This document shows positions 26,451-34,395 of a stretch of DNA of 36,074 nucleotides, piece after piece. Origin of the DNA: Amphritea sp. 1_MG-2023 (GTDB lineage Bacteria; Pseudomonadota; Gammaproteobacteria; Pseudomonadales; Balneatricaceae); NCBI RefSeq assembly GCF_030547545.1, contig NZ_JAUOQE010000038.1:1-36074 (forward strand), given 5' to 3'. The translations under genes were made by a program, and so were the position numbers. Below the pieces are notes generated by a model. The model saw only the letters and a program-made list of their open reading frames with translations. It was not told the origin of the DNA and searched no databases. Numbering within the stretch: the first letter of the stretch is position 1; each line of letters begins with the position of its first letter.

Positions 26451-27108
26451 GGTTTCTTTAATATTCGATCAACATACAGCTCAAGAGTTGGTTAAGCTCG
26501 GCACGAATGGTGCCTATGCTTCCCATCAGTTATTGTGGAAGCTTTTCAGTGAGCAAACGGAGCGTAATTTTTTGTATCGTGAAGAGATTACCGAGGGAGG
26601 ATTACCTCATTTTTATGTTTTGTCTATGACGCATCCAGATTCTAGTAACCCGCTGTTTAGAGTACAGACTAAAGTTTTCACGCCTAAACTAAGCAAAGGG
26701 AGTCGGCTAGCATTTAAGTTACGTGTCAACCCAACTGTTTGTGTGAAAAATGAAGGCGGTAAAAGTAAGCGCCATGATGTATTGATGAATGCGAAGTATA
26801 AGGCTGTAAAGCAAGCTAATCTCGGTGATGAGCAAATTAAACGACTCATGAACGATGCTGCGCAAGAATGGATTTCTGATGAGAATCGTTTAAATCGTTG
26901 GGGGTTTAAATTGGATGCCTTGCCTGAAATAGAATGTTATCGCCAGCATAAAAGTCGTAAGAATAACCATCAGGTACAGTTTTCTACGGTGGATTTTCAA
27001 GGTGTGTTAACGGTTGAGGATCCGCAGGTCTTTCTTCAAGAGTATGCCAAGGGTTATGGAAGGTCTAAAAGTATGGGATGTGGGTTGATGTTGATTCGGC
27101 CGATCTGA
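26437..27108 (+). CDS. casE: CRISPR RNA endonuclease Cas6e (CasE/Cse3)
   Basis: Cuts the pre-crRNA at the 3' base of the repeat hairpin and stays in Cascade. With this start it has 223 residues. I chose ATG 26437 because GAGGAGG ends 6 bases upstream and the product then starts MFLSKVSL, as expected; an upstream in-frame ATG at 26362 would add 25 unrelated residues inside cas5e. H30 in YASHQLLWKLF is the likely catalytic His. The Gly-rich loop GYGRSKSMGCGLML lies at the C-terminus. The stop codon falls inside an inverted repeat, and an inserted KilA-N gene follows where cas1 is normally found. Confidence 0.94.
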   Translation: MFLSKVSLIFDQHTAQELVKLGTNGAYASHQLLWKLFSEQTERNFLYREEITEGGLPHFYVLSMTHPDSSNPLFRVQTKVFTPKLSKGSRLAFKLRVNPTVCVKNEGGKSKRHDVLMNAKYKAVKQANLGDEQIKRLMNDAAQEWISDENRLNRWGFKLDALPEIECYRQHKSRKNNHQVQFSTVDFQGVLTVEDPQVFLQEYAKGYGRSKSMGCGLMLIRPI

Positions 27109-27117
27109 ATCAATCGG
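27091..27117 (+). promoter_or_regulatory. Overlapping alternative hairpins at the cas6e stop codon
   Basis: TTGATTC (27091-27097) pairs with GAATCAA (27107-27113) across the cas6e stop. CCGAT (27100-27104) pairs with ATCGG (27113-27117). The two stems share sequence and cannot form together. There is no T-run, so this is not a simple terminator. It might affect the RNA between the interference and adaptation genes. Confidence 0.35.
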
Positions 27118-27138
27118 TAATGAGCAAAAGGACGCGCC

Positions 27139-27741
27139 ATGAAATCAAAACTACAGGTCTTAGACCAAACTATATCAACAAACACCAGGGATGGTGTTGA
27201 GTATATTTGTATAACCGATATTGCCAAATATAAGGGCAGTGATCGAGCTGCTCATATCATTGGCAATTGGATACGAAATAGAAATACGATTGAGTTCTTA
27301 GGTATTTGGGAACAGCTTAATAATCCGAGTTTTAAAGTCCTCGAATTCGAGGACTTTAAAAAAGAGGCGGGTCTTAACAGCTTTACCTTAACCCCGAAAC
27401 AATGGATACAAACCACAGGGGCCGTAGGTATTATATCTAAAGCGGGCCGCTATGGTGGCACCTTCGCGCAAAAAGATATCGCCTTTGAGTTTGCTAGCTG
27501 GATCTCAGTTGAATTCAAACTCTATCTCATCAAAGAGTTTCAGCGTCTCAAAGAGCAAGAGTTCGAGGAACTTGGTTGGGATATTAAACGCAACTTAGCC
27601 AAAGTTAATTATCTAATCCATACCGACGCGATTCAAGAACACTTAATTCCTGATCTGCTCAGCCAACAACAAGCATCAGCGGTCTATGCTAGCGAAGCTG
27701 ACCTGCTGAATATGGCTTTGTTTGGTATGACTGCAAAATAA
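27139..27741 (+). CDS. KilA-N domain protein inserted between cas6e and cas1, cut by an in-frame ochre codon
   Basis: A 200-residue product with a KilA-N DNA-binding-like domain, known from phage and many bacterial genes of unclear role. Landmarks are YICITDIAKYKG, HIIGNWIRNRNTIEFLG, EFEDFKKEAGLNSFTLTP, ISKAGRYGGTFAQKDIAFEF and ASWISVEFKLYLIKEFQRLK. AAGGA lies 6 bases before the ATG, and the gene starts 31 bases after cas6e, so it is in the cas operon. The TAA at 27739-27741 follows FGMTAK and directly precedes WREENP; from memory, relatives have TAKQWRxxNP, so CAA to TAA is likely. The frame stays open for 69 more codons. A perfect 32-bp palindrome lies at 27330-27361. I know of no standard type I-E locus with such a gene here. 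Function unknown. Confidence 0.85.
   Translation: MKSKLQVLDQTISTNTRDGVEYICITDIAKYKGSDRAAHIIGNWIRNRNTIEFLGIWEQLNNPSFKVLEFEDFKKEAGLNSFTLTPKQWIQTTGAVGIISKAGRYGGTFAQKDIAFEFASWISVEFKLYLIKEFQRLKEQEFEELGWDIKRNLAKVNYLIHTDAIQEHLIPDLLSQQQASAVYASEADLLNMALFGMTAK
27330..27361. repeat. Perfect 32-bp palindrome inside the KilA-N gene
   Basis: TTTTAAAGTCCTCGAA is followed at once by its exact reverse complement. Sixteen consecutive pairs match around the centre at 27345/27346, and base 27329/27362 breaks the symmetry. It lies inside the segment encoding SFKVLEFEDFKK. The symmetry is aligned with the reading frame, so codons pair with complementary codons. As RNA it would make a long stem with a tiny loop. 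Confidence 0.95.
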
Positions 27742-27951
27742 TGGCGCGAAGAAAATCCTAGCGAAAAAGGCAATATGCGTGATCATGCTAATGTTCATCA
27801 ATTAGTTTGCCTAGCTAATTTGGAATCCATGAATGCTCACTTTATTCGGCAGGGGCTAAGTCAGCCAGAACGTATTGTTCAGCTTAATGACTTGGCCATT
27901 CAGCAAATGAGAGTGTTGATTAAATCGAGCGTTCATCTATTGCCTGAGTAG
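27742..27951 (+). pseudogene. In-frame 3' remainder of the KilA-N gene after the ochre codon
   Basis: After the TAA the same frame continues without a stop for 69 codons, to TAG at 27949-27951, 11 bases before cas1. The peptide begins WREENPSEKGNMRDHANV and continues HQLVCLANLESMNAHFIRQG. This looks like the conserved C-terminal part of KilA-N proteins, so the gene was recently intact or the stop is read through. An internal ATG at 27775 with AAAGG 4 bases before it could restart translation of a 58-residue tail. The ATG overlapping the TAA (27741) is in another frame and stops after six codons. Confidence 0.75.
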
Positions 27952-27962
27952 GGAAGATAAGA

Positions 27963-29176
<1,214 letters not shown>

Positions 29177-29188
29177 AAAGCCAAGTAT

Positions 29189-29201
29189 TGCTCTTTAACA
29201 A
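29189..29201 (+). promoter_or_regulatory. boxA antitermination element in the CRISPR leader
   Basis: TGCTCTTTAACAA is the exact core of rRNA-operon boxA, which binds NusB-NusE and prevents Rho termination. BoxA elements ahead of CRISPR arrays are established knowledge in other Proteobacteria. Here it would protect a pre-crRNA of about 2.1 kb that is not translated. Confidence 0.8.
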
Positions 29202-29202
29202 T

Positions 29203-29207
29203 TTGGT
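29203..29207 (+). promoter_or_regulatory. Candidate integrase anchoring site (TTGGT)
   Basis: TTGGTAGATT matches the upstream leader motif I recall from E. coli. The TTGGT occupies positions -56 to -52 relative to repeat 1, which is also its recalled place there. Cas1-Cas2 contacts this site when IHF bends the leader. The E. coli comparison is from memory. Confidence 0.6.
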
Positions 29208-29258
29208 AGATTTATAAGGGAGTCATTTCTCCTTTAAATACAATCATGTATATTTAGA

Positions 29259-31363
29259 GCGTTCCCCGTAAGCACGGGGATGAACCGCGTTTCAAGTACA
29301 GAAACTTTATGAACGTGATGCGTTCCCCGTAAGCACGGGGATGAACCGCCGTGTTTAGAGAATGAGACAGTGCCCATAGCGCGTTCCCCGTAAGCACGGG
29401 GATGAACCGCATTACCGCGGCGAATATCCCATCCGGTTATAGCGTTCCCCGTAAGCACGGGGATGAACCGTCTGGCTTCAATCGTCTGACCAGCCTGCCG
29501 GTGCGTTCCCCGTAAGCACGGGGATGAACCGCCGAGACTAACACGCTAAGCAAAGCTCTATCCAGCGTTCCCCGTAAGCACGGGGATGAACCGCAGGACA
29601 ACGCCCGCGAGTATCTGCGCACAAAGCGTTCCCCGTAAGCACGGGGATGAACCGAATAAAGAGCTCAACGAAAGCAACGCCCGGGCGCGTTCCCCGTAAG
29701 CACGGGGATGAACCGCAACAGGGATTTAGGTCAATTCCCGTCTGGTAGCGTTCCCCGTAAGCACGGGGATGAACCGCCATTATTCTTTATAATCTTCGCT
29801 TCTGGTTGGCGTTCCCCGTAAGCACGGGGATGAACCGACACACCGTCCCCACTCATAACTACATGGCTAGCGTTCCCCGTAAGCACGGGGATGAACCGGC
29901 TGATATATATATAGACAGCGTTTCTGCGTCGCGTTCCCCGTAAGCACGGGGATGAACCGATTCTTATTCAACATGCGCACAATCTGTTCGTGCGTTCCCC
30001 GTAAGCACGGGGATGAACCGTGAAAACTCATTTTTGCTGTGAAACATGATAAGCGTTCCCCGTAAGCACGGGGATGAACCGAGATGACGACTGTGAAAAA
30101 CATACTGAAAGAGGCGTTCCCCGTAAGCACGGGGATGAACCGTGATCATTTTCTTTTACAATGCGACCTTTTTCGCGTTCCCCGTAAGCACGGGGATGAA
30201 CCGGCTGTTTCCCGTGATGAAATGGCTTTTAAAACGCGTTCCCCGTAAGCACGGGGATGAACCGAGCTCTACGGTAATCGATTCACGTACACGCTGGCGT
30301 TCCCCGTAAGCACGGGGATGAACCGGCTTTTCTAACTGAGGAAATTAAAAATGAGAAGCGTTCCCCGTAAGCACGGGGATGAACCTTTAACAGGATTACC
30401 GGACAGCTCAACTACGCAGCGTTCCCCGTAAGCACGGGGATGAACCAGCAGCGCTTTCTGTGCCAGCTGATCGAGCAGCGCGTTCCCCGTAAGCACGGGG
30501 ATGAACCGTTGAGGAATGGTATTCAATGCACAGACATGAAGCGTTCCCCGTAAGCACGGGGATGAACCGCCGTTAACTCACTGGAGCGGGCCAAGCTGCT
30601 AGCGTTCCCCGTAAGCACGGGGATGAACCGAGGTGCGCGCCCACTTTGGCAAACCGGTGACGGCGTTCCCCGTAAGCACGGGGATGAACCGCTAGAACGG
30701 GGTATATCAGCACGAGGAACTTGGCGTTCCCCGTAAGCACGGGGATGAACCGGTTTCAATCTCTTTTCTTGATGAGGATGGTAAGCGTTCCCCGTAAGCA
30801 CGGGGATGAACCGGCAGCTTGGTGTAATTGCGGCTTTATCGGCACGCGTTCCCCGTAAGCACGGGGATGAACCGATTGCACAAATCTCATCACGCTGAAA
30901 TTATCGCGCGTTCCCCGTAAGCACGGGGATGAACCGTTATACGAATAATGGATCAGGTCAAAGCGTCAGCGTTCCCCGTAAGCACGGGGATGAACCGATT
31001 GTTTTGATGCATGCGATATTCAGTACATCGCGTTCCCCGTAAGCACGGGGATGAACCGCTTCCAGGTGATCCGGCAAAATGGGCCAGGGTGCGTTCCCCG
31101 TAAGCACGGGGATGAACCGTGCCCAGAGCCGCTGCTAGTGCGTTGAATAAAGCGTTCCCCGTAAGCACGGGGATGAACCGGCTTTTGTTACTATGTTTAA
31201 CATTTTAGTTCAGCGTTCCCCGTAAGCACGGGGATGAACCGCTTGCCGCTGCATCCATGGTTGAAACAGAAGCGCGTTCCCCGTAAGCACGGGGATGAAC
31301 CGGAGGTATTGCCATTTGATGAGTATCAGAAGTAGCGTTCCCCGTAAGCACGGGGATGAACGG
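29259..31363 (+). CRISPR. Type I-E CRISPR array, 35 repeats and 34 spacers
   Basis: Repeats of 29 bases begin GCGTTCCCCG, have a TAAGCA loop region between CCCCG and CGGGG arms, and end GATGAACCG. They recur every 61 bases. Thirty-two repeats are identical. Repeat 19 (30358) ends in T, repeat 20 (30419) ends in A, and the terminal repeat 35 (31335) has G instead of C at position 28. Spacers are 32 bases except numbers 5 (29532-29564) and 27 (30875-30907), which have 33. All 34 spacers differ. The decayed last repeat and the cas2-side leader both show that transcription and new spacer insertion start at 29259. Confidence 0.98.
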
Positions 31364-31436
31364 TGCCTTATGCTCAAGTGAGTCGTGTAATGCTCTTCAT
31401 AGCAGAATGTATTGAGTGTGGCGAAGGGGCTGCGCC

Positions 31437-31910
31437 CTAGAGCAGTAAGGTTTCGTCAATCGGGAAAAACTCATCCGCAGCGCTAATCAGTGAGTTGGCG
31501 GTGAGGGATGGGACGCCATAGACTTGAGTCTTAACGCCATATTTAAACCTGACGCGTTCGAGTAGCAGATCAAAATCGCCATCACCCGATAGGAGAATAA
31601 CGCTATCCACTTCAGCGGCGCTGTCCATCATATCGATGGCAATGCCGACATCCCAGTCGCCTTTGGCCGAGCCGTCACTGCGTTGAATATAGGGCTTGAG
31701 TTTGACGGTAAAACCGATATGTTTCAGCGCATTCTGAAACTTAAGTTGACTCTCATCGCCGCGATGAATCGCGTAGGCGTTGGCTGTGACGATCTCACCT
31801 TCGCGGCTGATCTTTTGCCATAGTTTACGATAGTTAAACTGACGTCCGTAAGCTTGACGGCTGGTATAGTAGATATTTTGTACATCAGCAAAGATAGCAA
31901 TGCGCTTCAC
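31437..31910 (-). CDS. NYN/LabA-like domain protein (putative PIN-fold ribonuclease)
   Basis: Protein of 157 residues with a NYN domain, a PIN-like fold often having metal-dependent RNase activity. Acidic residues in the expected places are D9 in IFADVQNIYY, then KGDWDVGIAIDM (about 83-94) and LLSGDGDFDLL (about 107-117). The spacing fits an active metal site. It converges on the CRISPR array, with only 73 bases between the last repeat and its stop codon. A role in CRISPR function cannot be claimed; LabA-like genes also occur on their own. No partner gene overlaps it. Confidence 0.88.
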   Translation of the reverse strand: MKRIAIFADVQNIYYTSRQAYGRQFNYRKLWQKISREGEIVTANAYAIHRGDESQLKFQNALKHIGFTVKLKPYIQRSDGSAKGDWDVGIAIDMMDSAAEVDSVILLSGDGDFDLLLERVRFKYGVKTQVYGVPSLTANSLISAADEFFPIDETLLL

Positions 31911-31969
31911 GGGTGATCCTTATTTTTTTATCTTGTCACATTAATTAAACCGCTTAGCTGACGGTGTAT

Positions 31970-32887
31970 TTATTGTTTTTCTAATTCTTCCATAAAGGCA
32001 TCGCGGATTAAATTATTACGGGATCCTTTACGGGTAATCGCGGTGTAGTGAGTAGTAAAGCTACGCTGTTCGGGTTGAATCGCTTTGATGCGGTCTTCTC
32101 GAATCCATTGCTCGGCATAGTGGGTTGGTAAAAAGCCGATATAGCTGCCGCTCAATATGAGAAAGGCGATGCCTTCACGGTCGGTCGAGCTGGCGCTGAA
32201 TTTCAGTATGGTTTGTTGCTGTTTTATCTCGGCGGACTGAGGGTAGGCTGGCAATACGGCATCATATTCGGCCAGTTCTTCATCCGTTAGCGTGCTGTTA
32301 TCTTGTGCATATAGAGGATGCTTGTTACTGCAATAAAGCAGAGATTGTTCATCATAAAGGGACAGATAATTGAGGCCCGGTAGGCTACGCTGCTCTGATA
32401 CGACGCCAACCAGTAACTGACCGTCGAGCACACCCGATGCGATATCCTTCGGTGGAATCATACGGATATTGATGATGACTTGTGGGCCTCGCGCTTTGAG
32501 GGCGGCAAGGGCGCGGGTTATTCGCATTTGTGGCACGGTGACCATGTTATCGGTGATGCCAATATTTAACTCGCCCTTCAATTCGGTATTGATGGCGTTG
32601 ATACGGGCACGAAAACTCTCTAGCCCACCCAGTAGTTGAAGGGTGGCATCGTATACCTCCTCACCTTGTTCTGTGAGGGCAAAGCCTGCTCGGCCTCGAT
32701 TGCAGAGTCGCATATTGAGCAAGCTTTCCAGTTCTGAGATGGCGAGGCTAATGGCCGGACGACTAATATTAAGTTCAACCTCGGCAGCTGAAAAACCACC
32801 GCTTTCAACCACGGCTTTGTAGATTCGTAGTAAGCGAATATGGGCGTCACCCAATTGACGGGGTAGCAGATTTTCTGAACGGCTCAT
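31970..32887 (-). CDS. LysR-type regulator, probably of beta-alanine catabolism (BauR-like)
   Basis: Transcription factor of 305 residues. A winged helix-turn-helix occupies about residues 15-75 (RIYKAVVESGGFSAAEVELN, ISRPAISLAISELE, RAGFALTEQGEEVYD), followed by the LysR substrate-binding domain. It is divergent from the aminotransferase gene, the usual arrangement in which a LysR regulator controls its neighbour. In Pseudomonas the LysR regulator BauR controls beta-alanine genes, so an equivalent role is likely here. The effector would probably be beta-alanine or a related amine; this is inferred. Confidence 0.88.
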   Translation of the reverse strand: MSRSENLLPRQLGDAHIRLLRIYKAVVESGGFSAAEVELNISRPAISLAISELESLLNMRLCNRGRAGFALTEQGEEVYDATLQLLGGLESFRARINAINTELKGELNIGITDNMVTVPQMRITRALAALKARGPQVIINIRMIPPKDIASGVLDGQLLVGVVSEQRSLPGLNYLSLYDEQSLLYCSNKHPLYAQDNSTLTDEELAEYDAVLPAYPQSAEIKQQQTILKFSASSTDREGIAFLILSGSYIGFLPTHYAEQWIREDRIKAIQPEQRSFTTHYTAITRKGSRNNLIRDAFMEELEKQ

Positions 32888-32929
32888 TTATAGGTAATCT
32901 TATAGTTAACTTTAAATTAATATTTATAG
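32888..32929. promoter_or_regulatory. Direct TTATAG repeats between the LysR gene and the aminotransferase gene
   Basis: TTATAG occurs at 32888, 32900 and 32924, spacings of 12 and 24 bases, in an AT-rich divergent promoter region. The regular phase suggests binding of a multimeric regulator along one DNA face, although 12 is not exactly one helical turn. LysR control is inferred. Confidence 0.3.
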
Positions 32930-32992
32930 ATTTAATAAACTTAATCTTTGACGATAATGGAGTCAACAAGTGATTAACCTGAGATGAAAATT

Positions 32993-34330
32993 ATGACTGA
33001 TAATCAGAATCGTTGTGGTCTTTCCCAAGAGCAGCTTGATGCCCATTGGATGCCATTTACGGCTAACCGAAGCTTCAAACAAGATCCTCGACTGATTGTT
33101 GCAGCCGAAGGTAATTATTACACCGCGGCAGACGGACGTAAGATTTTTGATGGCCTGTCCGGTTTATGGACTTGTGGTGCTGGCCATAGCCGTCCGGAGA
33201 TTAGCGAAGCGGTGAGTAAACAGGTGAAAGAGTTGGATTACTCGCCAGCTTTTCAGTTTGGTCATCCAAAATCATTTGAACTGGCGCATCGCATTACGGA
33301 GCTGATGCCTGAGGGTTTAAACCGCGTCTTCTTTACCGGTTCCGGTTCTGAATCGGTTGAAACCGCACTGAAAATTGCCCGAGCTTACTGGCGTAAAAGA
33401 GGTCAAGCGGGTAAAACGCGCTTGATCGGTCGGGCACGCGGTTATCACGGTGTCAATTTTGGTGGTATCAGTGTCGGTGGTATTGGGCCAAACCGAGCTA
33501 TCTATGGTCAGGGAATTGATGCGGTACATATCCCGCATACGCTGCTGAAAGAAAACTTATTCACACAAGGCATGCCTGAAACCGGTGCTTATCTGGCGGA
33601 TGAGCTAGAGCAACAGATTGCGATTCACGATGCCTCTAATATTGCGGCGGTGATTGTCGAGCCGATGGCCGGCTCTACCGGCGTTATTCCACCACCGGTA
33701 GGCTACCTTAAACGATTGCGTGAGATCTGTGATAAACACAATATCTTGCTGATTTTTGATGAAGTAATCACCGCATTTGGCCGCATGGGTGCGAACACTG
33801 GCGCGGAAGCCTTTGGTGTAACGCCGGATCTGATGACCGTTGCTAAGCAGTTGACCAATGGTGTTATTCCGATGGGTGCGGTCATTGCGAAGCAAGAGAT
33901 TTATGACACCTTTATGGCGGATGCTGGCCCTGAGTATATGTTGGAACTGCCACATGGCTATACTTACTCAGCCCATCCGATGGCCTGTGCCGCGGGCTTA
34001 GCATCATTGGATATTCTGGCCAACGATAAGTTGATTGAACGTTCTAAAGCGATAGCGCCGCAGTTTGAAGAGATGGTGCATAGCTTGAAAGGTACGCAGT
34101 ATATCTCGGATATCCGTAACTATGGTCTGGCGGCCGGTTTAACCATTGAGGCTGCGCCGGGTGAACCCGCGCTGCGACCTCATCAGATCGCGATGAAGTG
34201 CTGGGAAAAAGGTTTTTATGTTCGCCATGGTGGCGATACGATTCAGCTCGGCTTGCCATTCACCGTTGAAATTGAAGAGATAGATAGCTTGATTAATGCG
34301 TTAGGCGAGTCTATTCGAGAATTAAGCTAA
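32993..34330 (+). CDS. Omega-amino acid:pyruvate aminotransferase (beta-alanine transaminase, BauA-like)
   Basis: PLP-dependent class III aminotransferase that would convert beta-alanine plus pyruvate to malonate semialdehyde plus alanine. It has about 445 residues. The PLP-binding Lys is in TVAKQLTNG (about K285), preceded by the Asp of LLIFDEVITAFGRMG. SGSESVETALKIARAYWR and GRARGYHGVNFGG are signatures of the beta-alanine:pyruvate subgroup. I prefer ATG 32993, which has GAG 9 bases upstream, to the ATG at 32984. It is followed 65 bases later by the semialdehyde dehydrogenase that would take its product. Confidence 0.93.
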   Translation: MTDNQNRCGLSQEQLDAHWMPFTANRSFKQDPRLIVAAEGNYYTAADGRKIFDGLSGLWTCGAGHSRPEISEAVSKQVKELDYSPAFQFGHPKSFELAHRITELMPEGLNRVFFTGSGSESVETALKIARAYWRKRGQAGKTRLIGRARGYHGVNFGGISVGGIGPNRAIYGQGIDAVHIPHTLLKENLFTQGMPETGAYLADELEQQIAIHDASNIAAVIVEPMAGSTGVIPPPVGYLKRLREICDKHNILLIFDEVITAFGRMGANTGAEAFGVTPDLMTVAKQLTNGVIPMGAVIAKQEIYDTFMADAGPEYMLELPHGYTYSAHPMACAAGLASLDILANDKLIERSKAIAPQFEEMVHSLKGTQYISDIRNYGLAAGLTIEAAPGEPALRPHQIAMKCWEKGFYVRHGGDTIQLGLPFTVEIEEIDSLINALGESIRELS

Positions 34331-34395
34331 CCCTGTTTTTAACGTTAATGTGGCTGCACCGATGGTGTAGCCCGAAAAAATAAAGAGATCGTATT

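Larger units (their letters stand above)
29177..29258 (+). promoter_or_regulatory. CRISPR leader
   Basis: An 82-base AT-rich leader lies between cas2 and repeat 1 and ends TTTAGA, as in E. coli type I-E leaders from memory. It contains boxA (29189-29201), a TTGGT motif (29203-29207), an imperfect inverted repeat TAAGGGAG/CTCCTTTA (29215-29236), and a partial IHF-like match starting AATCA (29242). The leader promoter was not located and may lie inside cas2. Confidence 0.85.

Noticed and set aside
27741-27761. Restart ATG overlapping the ochre codon of the KilA-N gene
   Set aside because: It is in a different frame and stops after six codons, so it cannot rescue the C-terminal part.
29234-31168. 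Many minus-strand ORFs of 60-92 codons across the array, with recurring SSPCLRGT, VHPRAYGER and RFIPVLTGNA peptides
   Set aside because: They are the CRISPR repeat read in three frames; the 61-base period shifts the frame by one each time. No ribosome binding sites or gene context support them.
31425-31440. AGGG/CCCT hairpin between the array and the NYN gene as array terminator
   Set aside because: The stem is only four base pairs, and no T-run follows on either strand.
33605-33955. A 116-codon minus-strand ORF inside the aminotransferase gene
   Set aside because: It is a shadow of a conserved coding region, with no independent evidence.
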